DNA of 64,000 nt from Lentisphaeria bacterium (GCA_016288215.1 JAEEYQ010000051.1:28890-92889); one strand, 5' to 3'. Positions 16,472 through 25,600 are shown, counted from the stretch's first letter. Notes: generated from the letters alone by a model not told the origin. Program-made: numbers and translations.

Positions 16472-17284
16472 TCACCGTCCCTCTGGCATCCAACGCCCCC
16501 ATAGGCGCTTGGCATTGCCGAAGAAGACCGTCTCCGTCTCGCCGGCGGTCAGCTCCAGCTTCTGAATCTGGCTGATGCCGTCCCGCAAATCCTGCCACGG
16601 CGAGTCGGTTCCATACAGCACATGGTCCACTCCATGGGCGACGATGATGCGACGGAACTGCTCATAGGGCATGTACGGGGTCACGAAGGCGGTGTCGATG
16701 TACACCGTCGTTCCCACCAAATCCCGCTCCACCTTGTCCCAACAACGCCATCCGCCTAGATGAGCGGCAATCAGCGTGAGGGCCGGATGACGCCGCTGGA
16801 CTTCCGCAAAATCCGACGGTTCAGTATGATAGGGCGGATCAAAGCCAACGTCCTCTCCCGCATGCACAATCACCGGCAGCCCATGGGTCTCACAGAACGA
16901 CCACACTTTCTCCGGCCCCGGATCCGTCATGTGGAACTCCTGATATTCGGGATGCAGCTTCACGCCGCACAGCCCCAAATCCATCAGCTCCTTCAAATGG
17001 TCCACCACCTCCGGATCCTCTGGATAGACGGCCCCCATGGAAAGGGTCGGCCACGCATTCCGCTCCGCCGCCCATTGGTTGACGGAGCGGGTCTGGTCCG
17101 GACGGGTCACCACCGGGCAGTTCATCCACCCCGAATAGCCCGCCTCCTCCGCCTTGGCCCGCAGCCCCGCCGCCGTGCCGTCCGTGAAGACAGGAATCCC
17201 CTTGGCCCTCTCCCGAAGATGCGCCAGCGCCCTCGCCGCGATCTTGTCGGGATACACATGTGTATGGACATCAAAGATTTTCAT
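16472..17284 (-). CDS. Amidohydrolase-family metal-dependent hydrolase (amidohydro_2 type)
   Basis: The 270-residue TIM-barrel product begins MKIFDVHTHVYPDKIAARAL; the DxHxH metal site is at residues 5-9. Further ligands seem to be in GVKLHPEYQEF, VIVHAGEDVGF, LIAAHLGGWRCW and the terminal Asp in VLYGTDSPW. This pattern fits the subgroup that contains decarboxylases and lactonases acting on sugar acids or aromatic acids; I cannot assign the substrate. There is no clear ribosome site before the ATG. It heads a short unit with the GGQ gene. Confidence 0.82.
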   Translation of the reverse strand: MKIFDVHTHVYPDKIAARALAHLRERAKGIPVFTDGTAAGLRAKAEEAGYSGWMNCPVVTRPDQTRSVNQWAAERNAWPTLSMGAVYPEDPEVVDHLKELMDLGLCGVKLHPEYQEFHMTDPGPEKVWSFCETHGLPVIVHAGEDVGFDPPYHTEPSDFAEVQRRHPALTLIAAHLGGWRCWDKVERDLVGTTVYIDTAFVTPYMPYEQFRRIIVAHGVDHVLYGTDSPWQDLRDGISQIQKLELTAGETETVFFGNAKRLWGRWMPEGR

Positions 17285-17291
17285 CTAAATT

Positions 17292-17394
17292 CAAACTCGC
17301 AATTAGCAGTTAGCAATTCACAATCAGCGAATTCTCCAGGCTTTTGGAAGCGCTTTCAATTGCCAATTGATCATTGCTAATTGCCAATTTTATA
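17292..17394. repeat. Loose heptamer-like repeats (GCTAATT/CAATTAG)
   Basis: The spacer between two TIM-barrel genes contains repeated AATTAGCAGTTAGCAATTC and TTGCTAATTGCCAATT-type text. It looks like a degenerated member of the heptamer family. The segment also contains TTGCCAATTGATCATTGC, a partial palindrome. Confidence 0.5.
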
Positions 17395-17399
17395 ACCCC

Positions 17400-18218
17400 T
17401 TAGAGCGCAGTTACTTCCTTGTTGCCAAGGCCCTGGCCGATCATCATGAGGTACTCATAGCTGCGGCGCAGGGAGTAGGTCATGTCGTAGGGGGAGTTGT
17501 CCAGCTCGATGATGACGTTGTCGATGTTCGTGGGAGCCGCGTCGAGAATTTCGGGGATGTTGAGATCGCCTTCGCCGAGGGGGCGCAGCTCCAGCTTCTT
17601 CTCATAGGTGCCGTTGACGATCTTGAGGGCGCTTTGGGGATCCACCAAGATGCCGTCCTTCATATGGATAAGCACCACGCGGTCATAGAACTTCTTCATC
17701 ATCTCCGCCGCGTCATTCAGACCGAAATTGGCGGACCAGAAGGCATCCAGCTGGAACTTGACCTTGGGGCAGAGCTCCGCGTAGATTTCGTATTTGAGGC
17801 GGCCGTCAATCTTGTCGAACTCCCAATAGTGGTTGTGCTGGAAGAGCTCGAAGCCGGCGGCGGCGGTGCGCTCCACCATGATGTTGGTCTTTTCGGCAGT
17901 GGCCTTGATGGTATCCAGGTCCTTGAAGTCATCGGGGCCGTAGCCGCAGACAATGCGCTTCAGGCCCATGTCGCCGGCGATGTCAATGGATTCGTCGATG
18001 TTGTCGATGTTGCACCACGGGCGATGGGAGGAGGCCAGTTCCAGACCCAGATCCGAGCACACCTTCTTGAATTCGGCGGCCGTCTTCAGTTCGTGGAAGC
18101 CGCAGCACTCCACTCCTTTGAATCCGATCTGCGCCACGGTCTTGAGCACGTTGGCAATGCCCTGCTTCTCCGCTTCGTTGCGCAGGGAATACAGCTGAAC
18201 AGCAAGTTTACGCTTCAT
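17400..18218 (-). CDS. Sugar phosphate isomerase/epimerase (xylose-isomerase-like TIM barrel)
   Basis: The 272-residue product opens MKRKLAVQLYSLRNEAEKQG, the standard first strand of this family. GFKGVECCGFHELKTAAEFK, GLELASSHRPW, ELFQHNHYWEFDKIDG and VLIHMKDG are the usual active-site strands, with metal ligands expected at Glu, Asp and His there. RPLGEGDLNIPEIL near the end is typical of inosose dehydratase or epimerase-like members. Exact substrate is unknown. GGAGTCAAAAAA precedes ATG 18218, so I used that start rather than the longer open frame. Confidence 0.82.
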   Translation of the reverse strand: MKRKLAVQLYSLRNEAEKQGIANVLKTVAQIGFKGVECCGFHELKTAAEFKKVCSDLGLELASSHRPWCNIDNIDESIDIAGDMGLKRIVCGYGPDDFKDLDTIKATAEKTNIMVERTAAAGFELFQHNHYWEFDKIDGRLKYEIYAELCPKVKFQLDAFWSANFGLNDAAEMMKKFYDRVVLIHMKDGILVDPQSALKIVNGTYEKKLELRPLGEGDLNIPEILDAAPTNIDNVIIELDNSPYDMTYSLRRSYEYLMMIGQGLGNKEVTAL

Positions 18219-18483
18219 TTTTTTGACTCCGTTGTGTTGTTTTGGAAAAAGGACACCTCTCACTCTTCAAAAAAACTCCTTTACTTTAATATGTAGAAAA
18301 AAACTATGCAAGTCACGCAGGAAAACTTTGGCAAATTCCATCTTTCTCAAATCAAAAGGGACGTTGCCATTTGATTTTCCAAAAGAAGAGATACATTAAC
18401 CTTTTGAACATATTTTCGGTCATCCGTCGGCGCCTCCCGATGACCCTTTACCAAGACAGCGCCCTTGAGGAGAAGAATAAAAC

Positions 18484-19512
18484 ATGAAGAAGTCAGAGTT
18501 CAAACCGTTGGATTGGGCGAACTTGGGTTTTGCCTACCGCGACACCTATTGCCACATCCGCTATGTGTGGCGAAACGGAAAATGGGACGAGGGCAACCTC
18601 TACGAAGAGCCTTACATGCCGATTCACATCGCCGCCACGGCCCTCCACTACGGACAGGACGCCTTCGAGGGACTGAAGGTCTTCCGCTGCAAGGACGGCG
18701 TCGTCCGCGCCTTCCGCCCCTATGAGAACGCGCGCCGCCTGAACAGCAGCGCCCGCCGCTCCTGCATGGCGGAAATTCCGGAGGAGCTGTTCATGGACGC
18801 CGTTCGCCGCGTGGTGAAGGCGAATATGGACTTTGTGCCGCCCTACGGCACCGGCGCCTCCCTGTACGTCCGCCCGCTGCTGGTGGGCACGGGGCCGCAG
18901 ATCGGCGTCAACGCCGCCGACGAATTCACCTTCCTGATTCTGGTGACGCCGGTGGGCGCCTACTACAAGGGCGGCCTGACCCCCGTCCGCGCCATCGTCG
19001 TGGAGGACTTTGACCGCGCGGCCCCCAAAGGCACGGGCACCGTCAAGATGGGCGGCAACTACGGCGCCAGCCTGCTGCCCCACAAGATCGCCCATGACAA
19101 GGGCTTTCCCGTGGACCTCTATCTGGACAGCGCGGAGCACAAGTACATCGATGAATTCGGCACCTCCAATTTCATCGCCATCGACAAGAAGGGCGCCTAT
19201 GTGACCCCCAAGTCCACTTCCGTGCTCCCCAGCATCACGAACAACGGCCTCCGCACCGTGGCACAGCATCTGGGCATGCCCGTCGAAGTCCGCCCTGTCC
19301 GCTTTGACGAAATCGCGGACTTTGCGGAAATCGCGGCCTGCGGCACGGCGGTGGTCATCACGCCCGTGAACGAGATTGTCCGCGGCGAACAGGTCATCCA
19401 GGTCGGCCCCCGCGAAGGCTGCGGCCCCACCCTGCAGAAAATCTACAACGCCTATACCGCCATCCAGTGGGGCGAGGCGAAAGACGAATTCAACTGGCTG
19501 GTGGACATCTAG
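18484..19512 (+). CDS. ilvE: Branched-chain amino acid aminotransferase
   Basis: PLP enzyme that interconverts branched-chain amino acids and their 2-oxo acids in the last biosynthetic step of Val, Leu and Ile. The 342-residue product is of the type II bacterial/eukaryote-like class: ALHYGQDAFEGLKVFR near residue 53, RPYENARRLN, SLYVRPLLVGTGPQIGV, and TVKMGGNYGASLLPH with the probable PLP lysine K188. EFGTSNFIAI and LPSITNNGLRTVAQ complete the fold-type IV pattern. GAGGAGAAGAATAAAAC lies before the ATG. No leader peptide or T-box was visible upstream, so regulation is unclear. It stands alone. Confidence 0.93.
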   Translation: MKKSEFKPLDWANLGFAYRDTYCHIRYVWRNGKWDEGNLYEEPYMPIHIAATALHYGQDAFEGLKVFRCKDGVVRAFRPYENARRLNSSARRSCMAEIPEELFMDAVRRVVKANMDFVPPYGTGASLYVRPLLVGTGPQIGVNAADEFTFLILVTPVGAYYKGGLTPVRAIVVEDFDRAAPKGTGTVKMGGNYGASLLPHKIAHDKGFPVDLYLDSAEHKYIDEFGTSNFIAIDKKGAYVTPKSTSVLPSITNNGLRTVAQHLGMPVEVRPVRFDEIADFAEIAACGTAVVITPVNEIVRGEQVIQVGPREGCGPTLQKIYNAYTAIQWGEAKDEFNWLVDI

Positions 19513-19669
19513 TCCACAATGCGGCGGAGGGCGGAAAAAACACCGCTCCGCCCTCCCGTCCGCGCCAATAAATTCCGGCTTTATTCGTTTTGCAATATGG
19601 AAGCAGAAGTTTTCTCCCATGGCTCGCCGGAATCATGGGGCAAGACTCATCCCATAGCAGGAGAATCTC

Positions 19670-20281
19670 ATGGATGCAATCAACCATATTCTCGACAGCG
19701 CCGCCGTGCAGGCAAGGCAGGAGAAATCCTATGCCGATGCCACCGACCGCCAGCTGGTCACCTGGATGTGCGAAGGAGACACCGCCGCCTTCGAGGAGAT
19801 TTTCTCCCGCTATGAGGTGCGGCTGGTCGCCTATGCGGCCCGTTACATCAATTCCATTGATTTGGCCAAAGATGTCTGTCAGGAGGTGTTCCTGAAGTTG
19901 ATTGCCAAGCCGCCGACGGTACTCATCTACGACAATTTGGGCCCTTGGCTCTTTCGAGTGACCCGAAATCTGGCCATCGACAAACGGCGTCGCCGCAAAT
20001 TCGAGGTCAGCGGCGAAGATGTGGACATGCCGGAGGCGAAGGATGAGCTCAGCCCCTTCCAGACGCTCTCCAGCCAGAACGACGCCCGCGTCATCCGCAA
20101 ACTGGTTCAGGAGCTTCCCCCCGAATTGCGGGAAATCGTGGAGCTGCGGGTGGACGGCGGCGTCTCCTTCAAGGACATAGCAACCATTCTGGACATTCCT
20201 CAAGGGACGGCCCTGTGGCGCATGCATCGGGCCATTGAGGTGCTTCGCCAGCAGTGGAGAAACTATGAGCCAAAGCTGTGA
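19670..20281 (+). CDS. ECF-type RNA polymerase sigma factor
   Basis: The 203-residue product has sigma region 2 (DTAAFEEIFSRYEVRLVAYA, then DLAKDVCQEVFLKLI) around residues 38-87, then the region-2 end WLFRVTRNLAIDKRRRRK. Region 4 (LREIVELRVDGGVSFKDIAT, then GTALWRMHRAIEVLRQ) spans about residues 148-195. Regions 1 and 3 are absent, as in extracytoplasmic-function sigmas. AGGAGAATCTC precedes the ATG. The last 17 bases overlap the anti-sigma gene, a classic coupled arrangement. The signal it answers to is unknown. Confidence 0.93.
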   Translation: MDAINHILDSAAVQARQEKSYADATDRQLVTWMCEGDTAAFEEIFSRYEVRLVAYAARYINSIDLAKDVCQEVFLKLIAKPPTVLIYDNLGPWLFRVTRNLAIDKRRRRKFEVSGEDVDMPEAKDELSPFQTLSSQNDARVIRKLVQELPPELREIVELRVDGGVSFKDIATILDIPQGTALWRMHRAIEVLRQQWRNYEPKL

Positions 20282-20870
20282 CAAACTCCGCGAAGAGGCG
20301 ATGCGCCAAGGAGAAGGCAGCGCCGCCGAATACGCATGGATCCGGCACAGCCGAACCTGTAAAAACTGCCAGACGGAGCTCTTTGTCCTTGAGACCCTGC
20401 GGCGGCAGGCGGCAAATGACCGTATGCATCTGCCCCGCAAGCAGATAGATATGCTCATGCAGACGGCCAGGCAGCAGTATCAGCCCCGCAAGCGGCCGTC
20501 TTTTCTGTCCGTGGCATGGGGCGTGACCTGGAAGCTTGCCATATTGGCCGCCTGCGCCTTTGTCCTCATCGAGTTCATCCCCCAAAAATGGGCCAGCGCC
20601 TCGGAGCTGCAGAAAATCTACATCGCCCATCAGTCTCTGCCGGAGCCCACGGAGGCCGGCAACTATTTTCTTCCCGTCCATCCCGTCGGCAGCCGAGAGC
20701 TGGAGCAGGCCGTCATCTGCGCCAACACGCCACAGGAAGCCTGCGCCATGCCAGAACTGCTGCCAGGCCAGAGCGTGGACCGAGCCATTCGGGAGCTCCG
20801 AAGCCAAGTCGATTTGCGGCGAACCGCCGTTCTGGAACAGATTGACCATGACCTGACCCGATTCCCGTAA
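20265..20870 (+). CDS. Probable membrane anti-sigma factor
   Basis: This 201-residue product overlaps the sigma factor gene by 17 bases. Its N-terminus has a possible zinc-binding patch (IRHSRTCKNCQTELFVLETL), comparable with anti-sigma domains that place His and two Cys this way. A membrane helix follows (WKLAILAACAFVLIEFI, about residues 86-102), then a periplasmic region of about 95 residues with no recognisable fold. Position and layout make an anti-sigma factor the best reading. The start ATG 20265 has GTGGAGAAACT before it, so the ten codons upstream in frame were not used. Confidence 0.75.
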   Translation: MSQSCDKLREEAMRQGEGSAAEYAWIRHSRTCKNCQTELFVLETLRRQAANDRMHLPRKQIDMLMQTARQQYQPRKRPSFLSVAWGVTWKLAILAACAFVLIEFIPQKWASASELQKIYIAHQSLPEPTEAGNYFLPVHPVGSRELEQAVICANTPQEACAMPELLPGQSVDRAIRELRSQVDLRRTAVLEQIDHDLTRFP

Positions 20871-20888
20871 CCTACGCACTTCGCATCC

Positions 20889-21557
20889 ATGAAACAACGC
20901 CTTCTGTCCATCGCCATCGCCTTTTTGGGCCTCCTCCCGTTGCTGACGGGCACGGAGACGGCGGCAGTTGGCACGTCCGTGCAGGAAAAAGCGGCCATTC
21001 TCGTCCAACGCGAATCCCTTCAAAGCGTCCGTGAGGCAAAGCCCGAATTGGACTCCGTGGCCTTCATGGCCTTTCTGGCGGACAACACTCCCGACCTTCT
21101 CGAAGAATGGAAACGGCGCTGCGCCGAAGAGCCGGAGACCGCGCTGGCCTATCTGAACCTGCTGGTGGACCACTATGAGCACATCAGCGCCGTGCAAAAG
21201 GACAATCCCGCCGAATACGAACGGCTGCTGGAACAGCAACGCACGGAGAGCCGCGCGCGGCAGCTGGCCAGGCAAATCCAACTCCTGCCCGAACAGATTC
21301 GCACCGCCCCTGCTGACAAGGCGGAAGTCCTTACCCATAAACTAGATACAGCTAGAGAAGAGCTGAAGAAGCTATTGCAGGACAGTTTTGACGAGGCCCA
21401 GGCGCGGCAGTTGTTCGACCTTAATCGTCTGGAGTCCGAAGTCCGTGACCTCCGGCGACTTGTGGAGGAACGAGCCACCAACCGCCAATTCATTTTGGAA
21501 CAGCGCTTCCAAGTCCTCACGGGAGAGAGCTGGCGTCAGCCCCCCGCGAAAAAATAG
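20889..21557 (+). CDS. Secreted coiled-coil protein, likely partner of the sigma/anti-sigma pair
   Basis: The 222-residue product has a signal peptide (MKQRLLSIAIAFLGLLPLLTG... about 25 residues). The mature part is almost all helical and rich in Glu, Arg and Gln, with long heptad-like stretches (EYERLLEQQRTESRARQLAR and LNRLESEVRDLRRLVEERA). It starts 18 bases after the anti-sigma stop, so the three genes are probably one transcript. A periplasmic sensor or stress partner is suggested by the context only. No named family is recognised. Confidence 0.65.
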   Translation: MKQRLLSIAIAFLGLLPLLTGTETAAVGTSVQEKAAILVQRESLQSVREAKPELDSVAFMAFLADNTPDLLEEWKRRCAEEPETALAYLNLLVDHYEHISAVQKDNPAEYERLLEQQRTESRARQLARQIQLLPEQIRTAPADKAEVLTHKLDTAREELKKLLQDSFDEAQARQLFDLNRLESEVRDLRRLVEERATNRQFILEQRFQVLTGESWRQPPAKK

Positions 21558-21590
21558 TCGTCAGCCCTTCTTTGAAGCGGAAGAAAAACG

Positions 21591-22496
21591 ATGTCAGAAA
21601 TTGAATACCGTGTCCTAAGCACTGATGAACAGAATCATGTGCTTCCCCTGCTCGCCCGCAGCTTCCATGCCTATTGGGAGCAGACCGCCCTCACCTGTAC
21701 CGAGTACCCCTACAACGAAATCTCCCACGGGGCGATCATCGACGGCCAAATCGTCGGCCATGTGGGTGTCATTCCCTATCGCATGTCCGATGGCCGCGGC
21801 GGCTTTCCGCTGATGGGAGGCCTGGCCTCCGTGGCCGTGGATCCGGACTATCGGGGGCGGGGCATCGCCAAAAACCTCTGCAAGTCCATCGCCGAATGGG
21901 CCCGTCAGGAAGGCTATCAGGCCCTTCCTCTTTATACAGGAAAGGACCGCGTCTACGAAAGCGCGGGCTGGTCTAATTATCCGGGCATGCGGCCATTTTT
22001 CGCACAATTTACGCAACATACTGATAATCAACAGGTTATGAATAGCGCACAGTTGACGCAGGAGGAGAAGCTGCAGATTCGGCGGCTCTATGAACAGGGT
22101 GAGGATTTCTGTGGTAAGGTCGTCCGCGGCAACGGCAAGGACTATCTGGGCTGGGACCGTCTCATGAAGGATCCGGACTACACCTACGCCCTCGGTGACG
22201 ACATCTATGCCATTTTCATGGACGGCGCCGTCGTGGAATGCAACGCCGCACCGCAACTGTCGGACACCGCCGTGCTCGCGTTCCTCCACCGCCTCTCCGC
22301 CCCGTCGGGAACCCTTGAGCTGGCGCTGCCACAGGCCAGCCGAGTCCGCCGCGCCCTGCAAGAGGCGAACATCCCCATGACGCCCTCCGACCATGACCTC
22401 ATGCACGGCGAACATCCCATGAACCTGGATTTGGAGAGCCCCGGCCTCTATGCGACGCTGCCGCTGGTGGAATTTCCCCTCGCCGACAAGTTCTAA
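21591..22496 (+). CDS. GNAT-family N-acetyltransferase
   Basis: The 301-residue product has an N-terminal GNAT domain that would transfer an acetyl group from acetyl-CoA: MGGLASVAVDPDYRGRGIAK holds motif A, with the (R/Q)xxGxG/A pyrophosphate loop as YRGRGIA. LYTGKDRVYESAGWSNYPG follows as motif B. The 140-residue C-terminal extension could be a second degenerate domain, as in Eis-like two-domain members. The acceptor is unknown. It follows the sigma-factor group by 33 bases and may belong to that unit. An AATTAGR heptamer array starts directly after the stop. Confidence 0.82.
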   Translation: MSEIEYRVLSTDEQNHVLPLLARSFHAYWEQTALTCTEYPYNEISHGAIIDGQIVGHVGVIPYRMSDGRGGFPLMGGLASVAVDPDYRGRGIAKNLCKSIAEWARQEGYQALPLYTGKDRVYESAGWSNYPGMRPFFAQFTQHTDNQQVMNSAQLTQEEKLQIRRLYEQGEDFCGKVVRGNGKDYLGWDRLMKDPDYTYALGDDIYAIFMDGAVVECNAAPQLSDTAVLAFLHRLSAPSGTLELALPQASRVRRALQEANIPMTPSDHDLMHGEHPMNLDLESPGLYATLPLVEFPLADKF

Positions 22497-22498
22497 AT

Positions 22499-22611
22499 AA
22501 TTAGGAATTAGAAATTAGAAATTAGAAATTAAAAATTAGAAATTAGAAATTGGAAATTAGGAATTAGAAATTAGGTATTTTGTTAGCAGTTGGAAATTGG
22601 CAGTTGGAGGT
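22499..22611. repeat. Heptamer array (AATTAGR family)
   Basis: Starts three bases after the GNAT stop. Units are AATTAGG, AATTAGA and variants with 7-base spacing up to about 22576, then looser TTAGCAGTTGGAAATTGGCA text to 22611. This is the longest uninterrupted AATTAGR array in the window. Confidence 0.85.
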
Positions 22612-22681
22612 TATACTGCATAAGAGCAAGATTGTGATTTATCGAAGAAACATTGTAGGTTGCGGGGAAACCGTGTGTATC

Positions 22682-22700
22682 CTACCATATTATATATAGA
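22682..22700 (+). promoter_or_regulatory. AT-rich promoter-like element upstream of the GHL10-like gene
   Basis: CCTACCATATTATATATAG ends 13 bases before ATG 22714, with the ribosome site AAAAGGAAC between them. If this were a -10 box the leader would be very short, so it could instead be an operator. It matches the text at 41672 and 60406. Confidence 0.5.
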
Positions 22701-22713
22701 AAAGGAACAAGCC

Positions 22714-24291
22714 ATGCATCTTAAATCAATCTGCCTTCTCACGTCACTCTGCGGATTGGCTCTGCTGTCCAGCTGCGTCAGCCATGAAAAGGCCGCCGCC
22801 ACGCCGTTGACCCGCGGCGGCGTCATCCTCAACGAAGACTCTTCCAACTACTATATGTTCCGCAATGATGATGAAGTCATCTCCGGCCTTTCGGAACTGG
22901 CGCGGCATTACTGCGTCGGCGGCATCACCGACGTGTTCTACACCTGCTGCGCCCGTCAGGCCTCCTTCGACTCCAAAGTCCTTGAGCCGGTCTGGAAGGA
23001 CGTGGAATTCCGAGAGGACGGCAAGGTCTTCTTCCGCAAGCAGGAGCTGACCGCCCCCACTTTGATCAATTGGGCCAAACACACCAAAATGCTGGCGGAC
23101 GCCGGCATCAACCCCTATCAGGTTTGGGTGGACGAATCGCGCAAATTGGGCCGCAAGGGATGGATCTCCATCCGCACCAACGATTTACATGGTGTCAACG
23201 AAATCGATGGCTTCATGAACAGCGACTTCTGGCGCCAACACCCCGAATATTGGCGCATCACATGGCGCGGCGGCAATTGGGGCGACCGGGCCTTCGATTT
23301 CAAGCACCCAGAAGTCCAGCAAGAGCTCATCAATTTCGTGGCGGAACTGTTGGAAATCAACGACATGGACGGCCTTGAAATCGACTGGATGCGTTTCGGT
23401 TGGCAGTTCCAGCCCGGCTATGAGGATGAGGGCCGCGAAATCCTCACCAACATCCATCGTGAAATCCGCAGACTGGCCCGACAGGCGGAGAAGCGCCTCG
23501 GCCATCCCATCGCCATCGCCGCCCGCGTCCCCTCCCGCCCCGAATATGCCTTCGTCAACGGCTACGACCCCATCCGCTGGGCAAAGGAAGGCCTCATCGA
23601 CATGCTCATCCCCTGCAACTTCTGGGCCACCACCGACCCTCAGCTCCCCGTGGCCCTGTGGCGCAGCATGCTCCCTGAAAACGTCCTGCTGGCACCCGGC
23701 ATCGAAACGCTTGTCGCTCCCTATTCCGGCGCCCCGCTGGTCGGTGGCCTCATCGACGTCACCGTGGGACAGGCCTGCTCCTTCTTCTATCAAGGGGCCG
23801 ATAAATTCTACTTATTCAACCACATGGACCGCCCCGGCAACGGCGCGGAAACCGTCAAATATCTGGCGGAGCACTGCGCCAGCCTGGAGGCCGCCGCCGC
23901 CAGCAAGCGCCGCCATGTCATCGCCTATTCGGACATCGTGCCCCCCGGCCTTGCCGGCAACGCCGTCCTGCCGCTCCGCGTCAAGGGAATTGGCGCCCTG
24001 CGCTTCAACATCGGCCTGGCTCCCGAAGCCGACCGCAACGCCGTCGTCCTTCTCGGACTGGATGAAGAGCCTGGAGAAGGCATCGTCGTCTTCGTCAACG
24101 GCAAAAGAGCGGAACCTCTGACGGACAACATCCCGCAGGATGGCATGAACGGCTCCGTCAAAGCCCGCCGCGCCTGGAAGGCCTCCAACCTCCTCAAAAA
24201 CGGCGACAACCATGTCGAAATCCAATATTGGTCCGACACCCCCAAACTCAACATCGTCTGGGCGGAAATCAACATCGCCGCCAAAGAATAG
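22714..24291 (+). CDS. Secreted lipoprotein resembling GHL10 glycosyl hydrolases
   Basis: The 525-residue product is a lipoprotein: MHLKSICLLTSLCGLALLSS is followed by Cys21, the acylation site. The barrel-like part resembles GHL10/DUF187 glycosidase-like proteins: VWVDESRKLGRKGWISIRTN, FWRQHPEYWRI, FDFKHPEVQQELINFVAELL, then DMDGLEIDWMRFGWQF where an Asp and a Trp-rich strand end sit as in related enzymes. A C-terminal beta domain (about residues 400-525) ends LNIVWAEINIAAKE. Substrate unknown. ATG 22714 has AAAAGGAAC; the 18 codons upstream are open but would spoil the lipobox signal. A strong hairpin terminator follows at 24317. Confidence 0.72.
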   Translation: MHLKSICLLTSLCGLALLSSCVSHEKAAATPLTRGGVILNEDSSNYYMFRNDDEVISGLSELARHYCVGGITDVFYTCCARQASFDSKVLEPVWKDVEFREDGKVFFRKQELTAPTLINWAKHTKMLADAGINPYQVWVDESRKLGRKGWISIRTNDLHGVNEIDGFMNSDFWRQHPEYWRITWRGGNWGDRAFDFKHPEVQQELINFVAELLEINDMDGLEIDWMRFGWQFQPGYEDEGREILTNIHREIRRLARQAEKRLGHPIAIAARVPSRPEYAFVNGYDPIRWAKEGLIDMLIPCNFWATTDPQLPVALWRSMLPENVLLAPGIETLVAPYSGAPLVGGLIDVTVGQACSFFYQGADKFYLFNHMDRPGNGAETVKYLAEHCASLEAAAASKRRHVIAYSDIVPPGLAGNAVLPLRVKGIGALRFNIGLAPEADRNAVVLLGLDEEPGEGIVVFVNGKRAEPLTDNIPQDGMNGSVKARRAWKASNLLKNGDNHVEIQYWSDTPKLNIVWAEINIAAKE

Positions 24292-24316
24292 GCTAAGTTT
24301 CATCATCCTAACCCAT

Positions 24317-24351
24317 TGGCTGTGAAGGAGTTAACCATCACAGCCATTTTT
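24317..24351 (+). terminator. Rho-independent terminator after the GHL10-like gene
   Basis: TGGCTGTGA and TCACAGCCA form a perfect nine-pair stem around a 12-base loop, followed at once by TTTTT. It lies 25 bases after the stop codon. Confidence 0.9.
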
Positions 24352-24424
24352 GTGCGAACCGGTTACCCTCCAGCCCCCATCTCTAAAGCCAATTTCATAG
24401 GCATTCCATGCCATGGAGAGGAAA

Positions 24425-25600
24425 ATGAATTGCAGAAGGAATTTGACGCTTGCCATTTTGTCGTTATGCCTGCTTGGCGTGCATGCAAAGGCGGCAGGCT
24501 TTGACGCGGAAAAGGATCCGTTCGTCATTGGCATGTTCGGGGTCTTCCATTGGGATGAAGAGACGTTTACCTGGATGCAGCAAATGGGCATTAACTATGT
24601 GCACAGCTATAACTTATGGAATGATCCGCAAATGCCGTCCATGCTGGATTTGGCGGAAAAGCATCACATGAAGGTGATGGTGGACCTACTCGAACATACA
24701 CGCGATGAAAAGGACCTCGGACCAGACTGGGAGCAGAAGCTGGCTGAAAAGATTCGTTCTGTCAAGGACCATCCCGCCATCGGCATCTGGCAGCTTTTCG
24801 ACGAGCCGTCGACCAAACAGCTTCCACGGGTCCGTGAACTCAATAATCTGGTCAAAAGCATCACCGGCCATCCGACGGAACTGGTCATGAACGAACGGGC
24901 CGAATACTGGAACAGCCGCGGCTATTCTGACATCTGGGCCATCGACAACTATCCCGTGCGGGGAAAACCCTTCCCGCAGGAAAACATCATTGACCATAGC
25001 CGCGTCATGCGCAATGCGGCCACGGGTTACAATTTCAAGGGCACCCCTTTCTTCTCGGTGGCGCAGGCGGCGGATTTTTCCTGCTTCTCCTCCCTCATAA
25101 AGGATCCTGAACGGCTGGCGAATTTGCGCTATCCCAACCTGACCGAAATGCGATTCATGCTTTTCTCCGATCTCTGCTTCGCCGTGCGCGGCATCTGGTT
25201 CTTCTCGGAGGCGCATTGCCATCGTGAACGCCCGCAAGGACTTGCGTTTGTAAAGGATACGCTGGAACCTGTCATACAAGACATCCGCTCCTTCCTCACC
25301 CTTGTCCCACAGCCATGGAAACCGACATTGCGGGACAGCAGCAAAATCGACAGCGCCTTCAAAGTCTCCTTCGCGTCTTTCGACACTGAAAAAGCCTCTG
25401 TCGTGATTCTTGTGAACGACAGCATGGAAAAACGTCCGTTGAATGTCGAGCTGGCACAATTTGCAAACCGGCCGCCAGAAGGCCATTTGATGCCATGGGC
25501 GTTTACCCGTGCAGACACAGGGGCAAGCTACAAGGATGGCAGACTGAATGTTCCTGCCGCCCTCCCATGGGAGGTATTTGTCTGGACTATAGGGAGATAG
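24425..25600 (+). CDS. Secreted glycoside-hydrolase-like TIM-barrel protein
   Basis: The 391-residue product has a signal peptide (LTLAILSLCLLGVHAKAAGF). The barrel begins with PFVIGMFGVFHWDEETFTWM, and WMQQMGINYVHSY resembles strand 1-2 of clan A glycosidases. SVKDHPAIGIWQLFDEPS near residue 115 parallels DHPAILAWYTSDEMP in the protein at 2708-4687 and places a likely acid/base Glu after Asp. The family appears related to GH5/GH42-like or DUF4434-type proteins; no firm assignment. GAGAGGAAA precedes ATG 24425; another ATG twelve bases earlier has no site. It sits downstream of the terminator, so it has its own promoter. Confidence 0.65.
   Translation: MNCRRNLTLAILSLCLLGVHAKAAGFDAEKDPFVIGMFGVFHWDEETFTWMQQMGINYVHSYNLWNDPQMPSMLDLAEKHHMKVMVDLLEHTRDEKDLGPDWEQKLAEKIRSVKDHPAIGIWQLFDEPSTKQLPRVRELNNLVKSITGHPTELVMNERAEYWNSRGYSDIWAIDNYPVRGKPFPQENIIDHSRVMRNAATGYNFKGTPFFSVAQAADFSCFSSLIKDPERLANLRYPNLTEMRFMLFSDLCFAVRGIWFFSEAHCHRERPQGLAFVKDTLEPVIQDIRSFLTLVPQPWKPTLRDSSKIDSAFKVSFASFDTEKASVVILVNDSMEKRPLNVELAQFANRPPEGHLMPWAFTRADTGASYKDGRLNVPAALPWEVFVWTIGR

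Noticed and set aside
18493..19620. Open frame on the minus strand opposite ilvE
   Set aside because: Mirror of a confidently identified gene; its repetitive Asp/Gly/His/Arg text has no domain.
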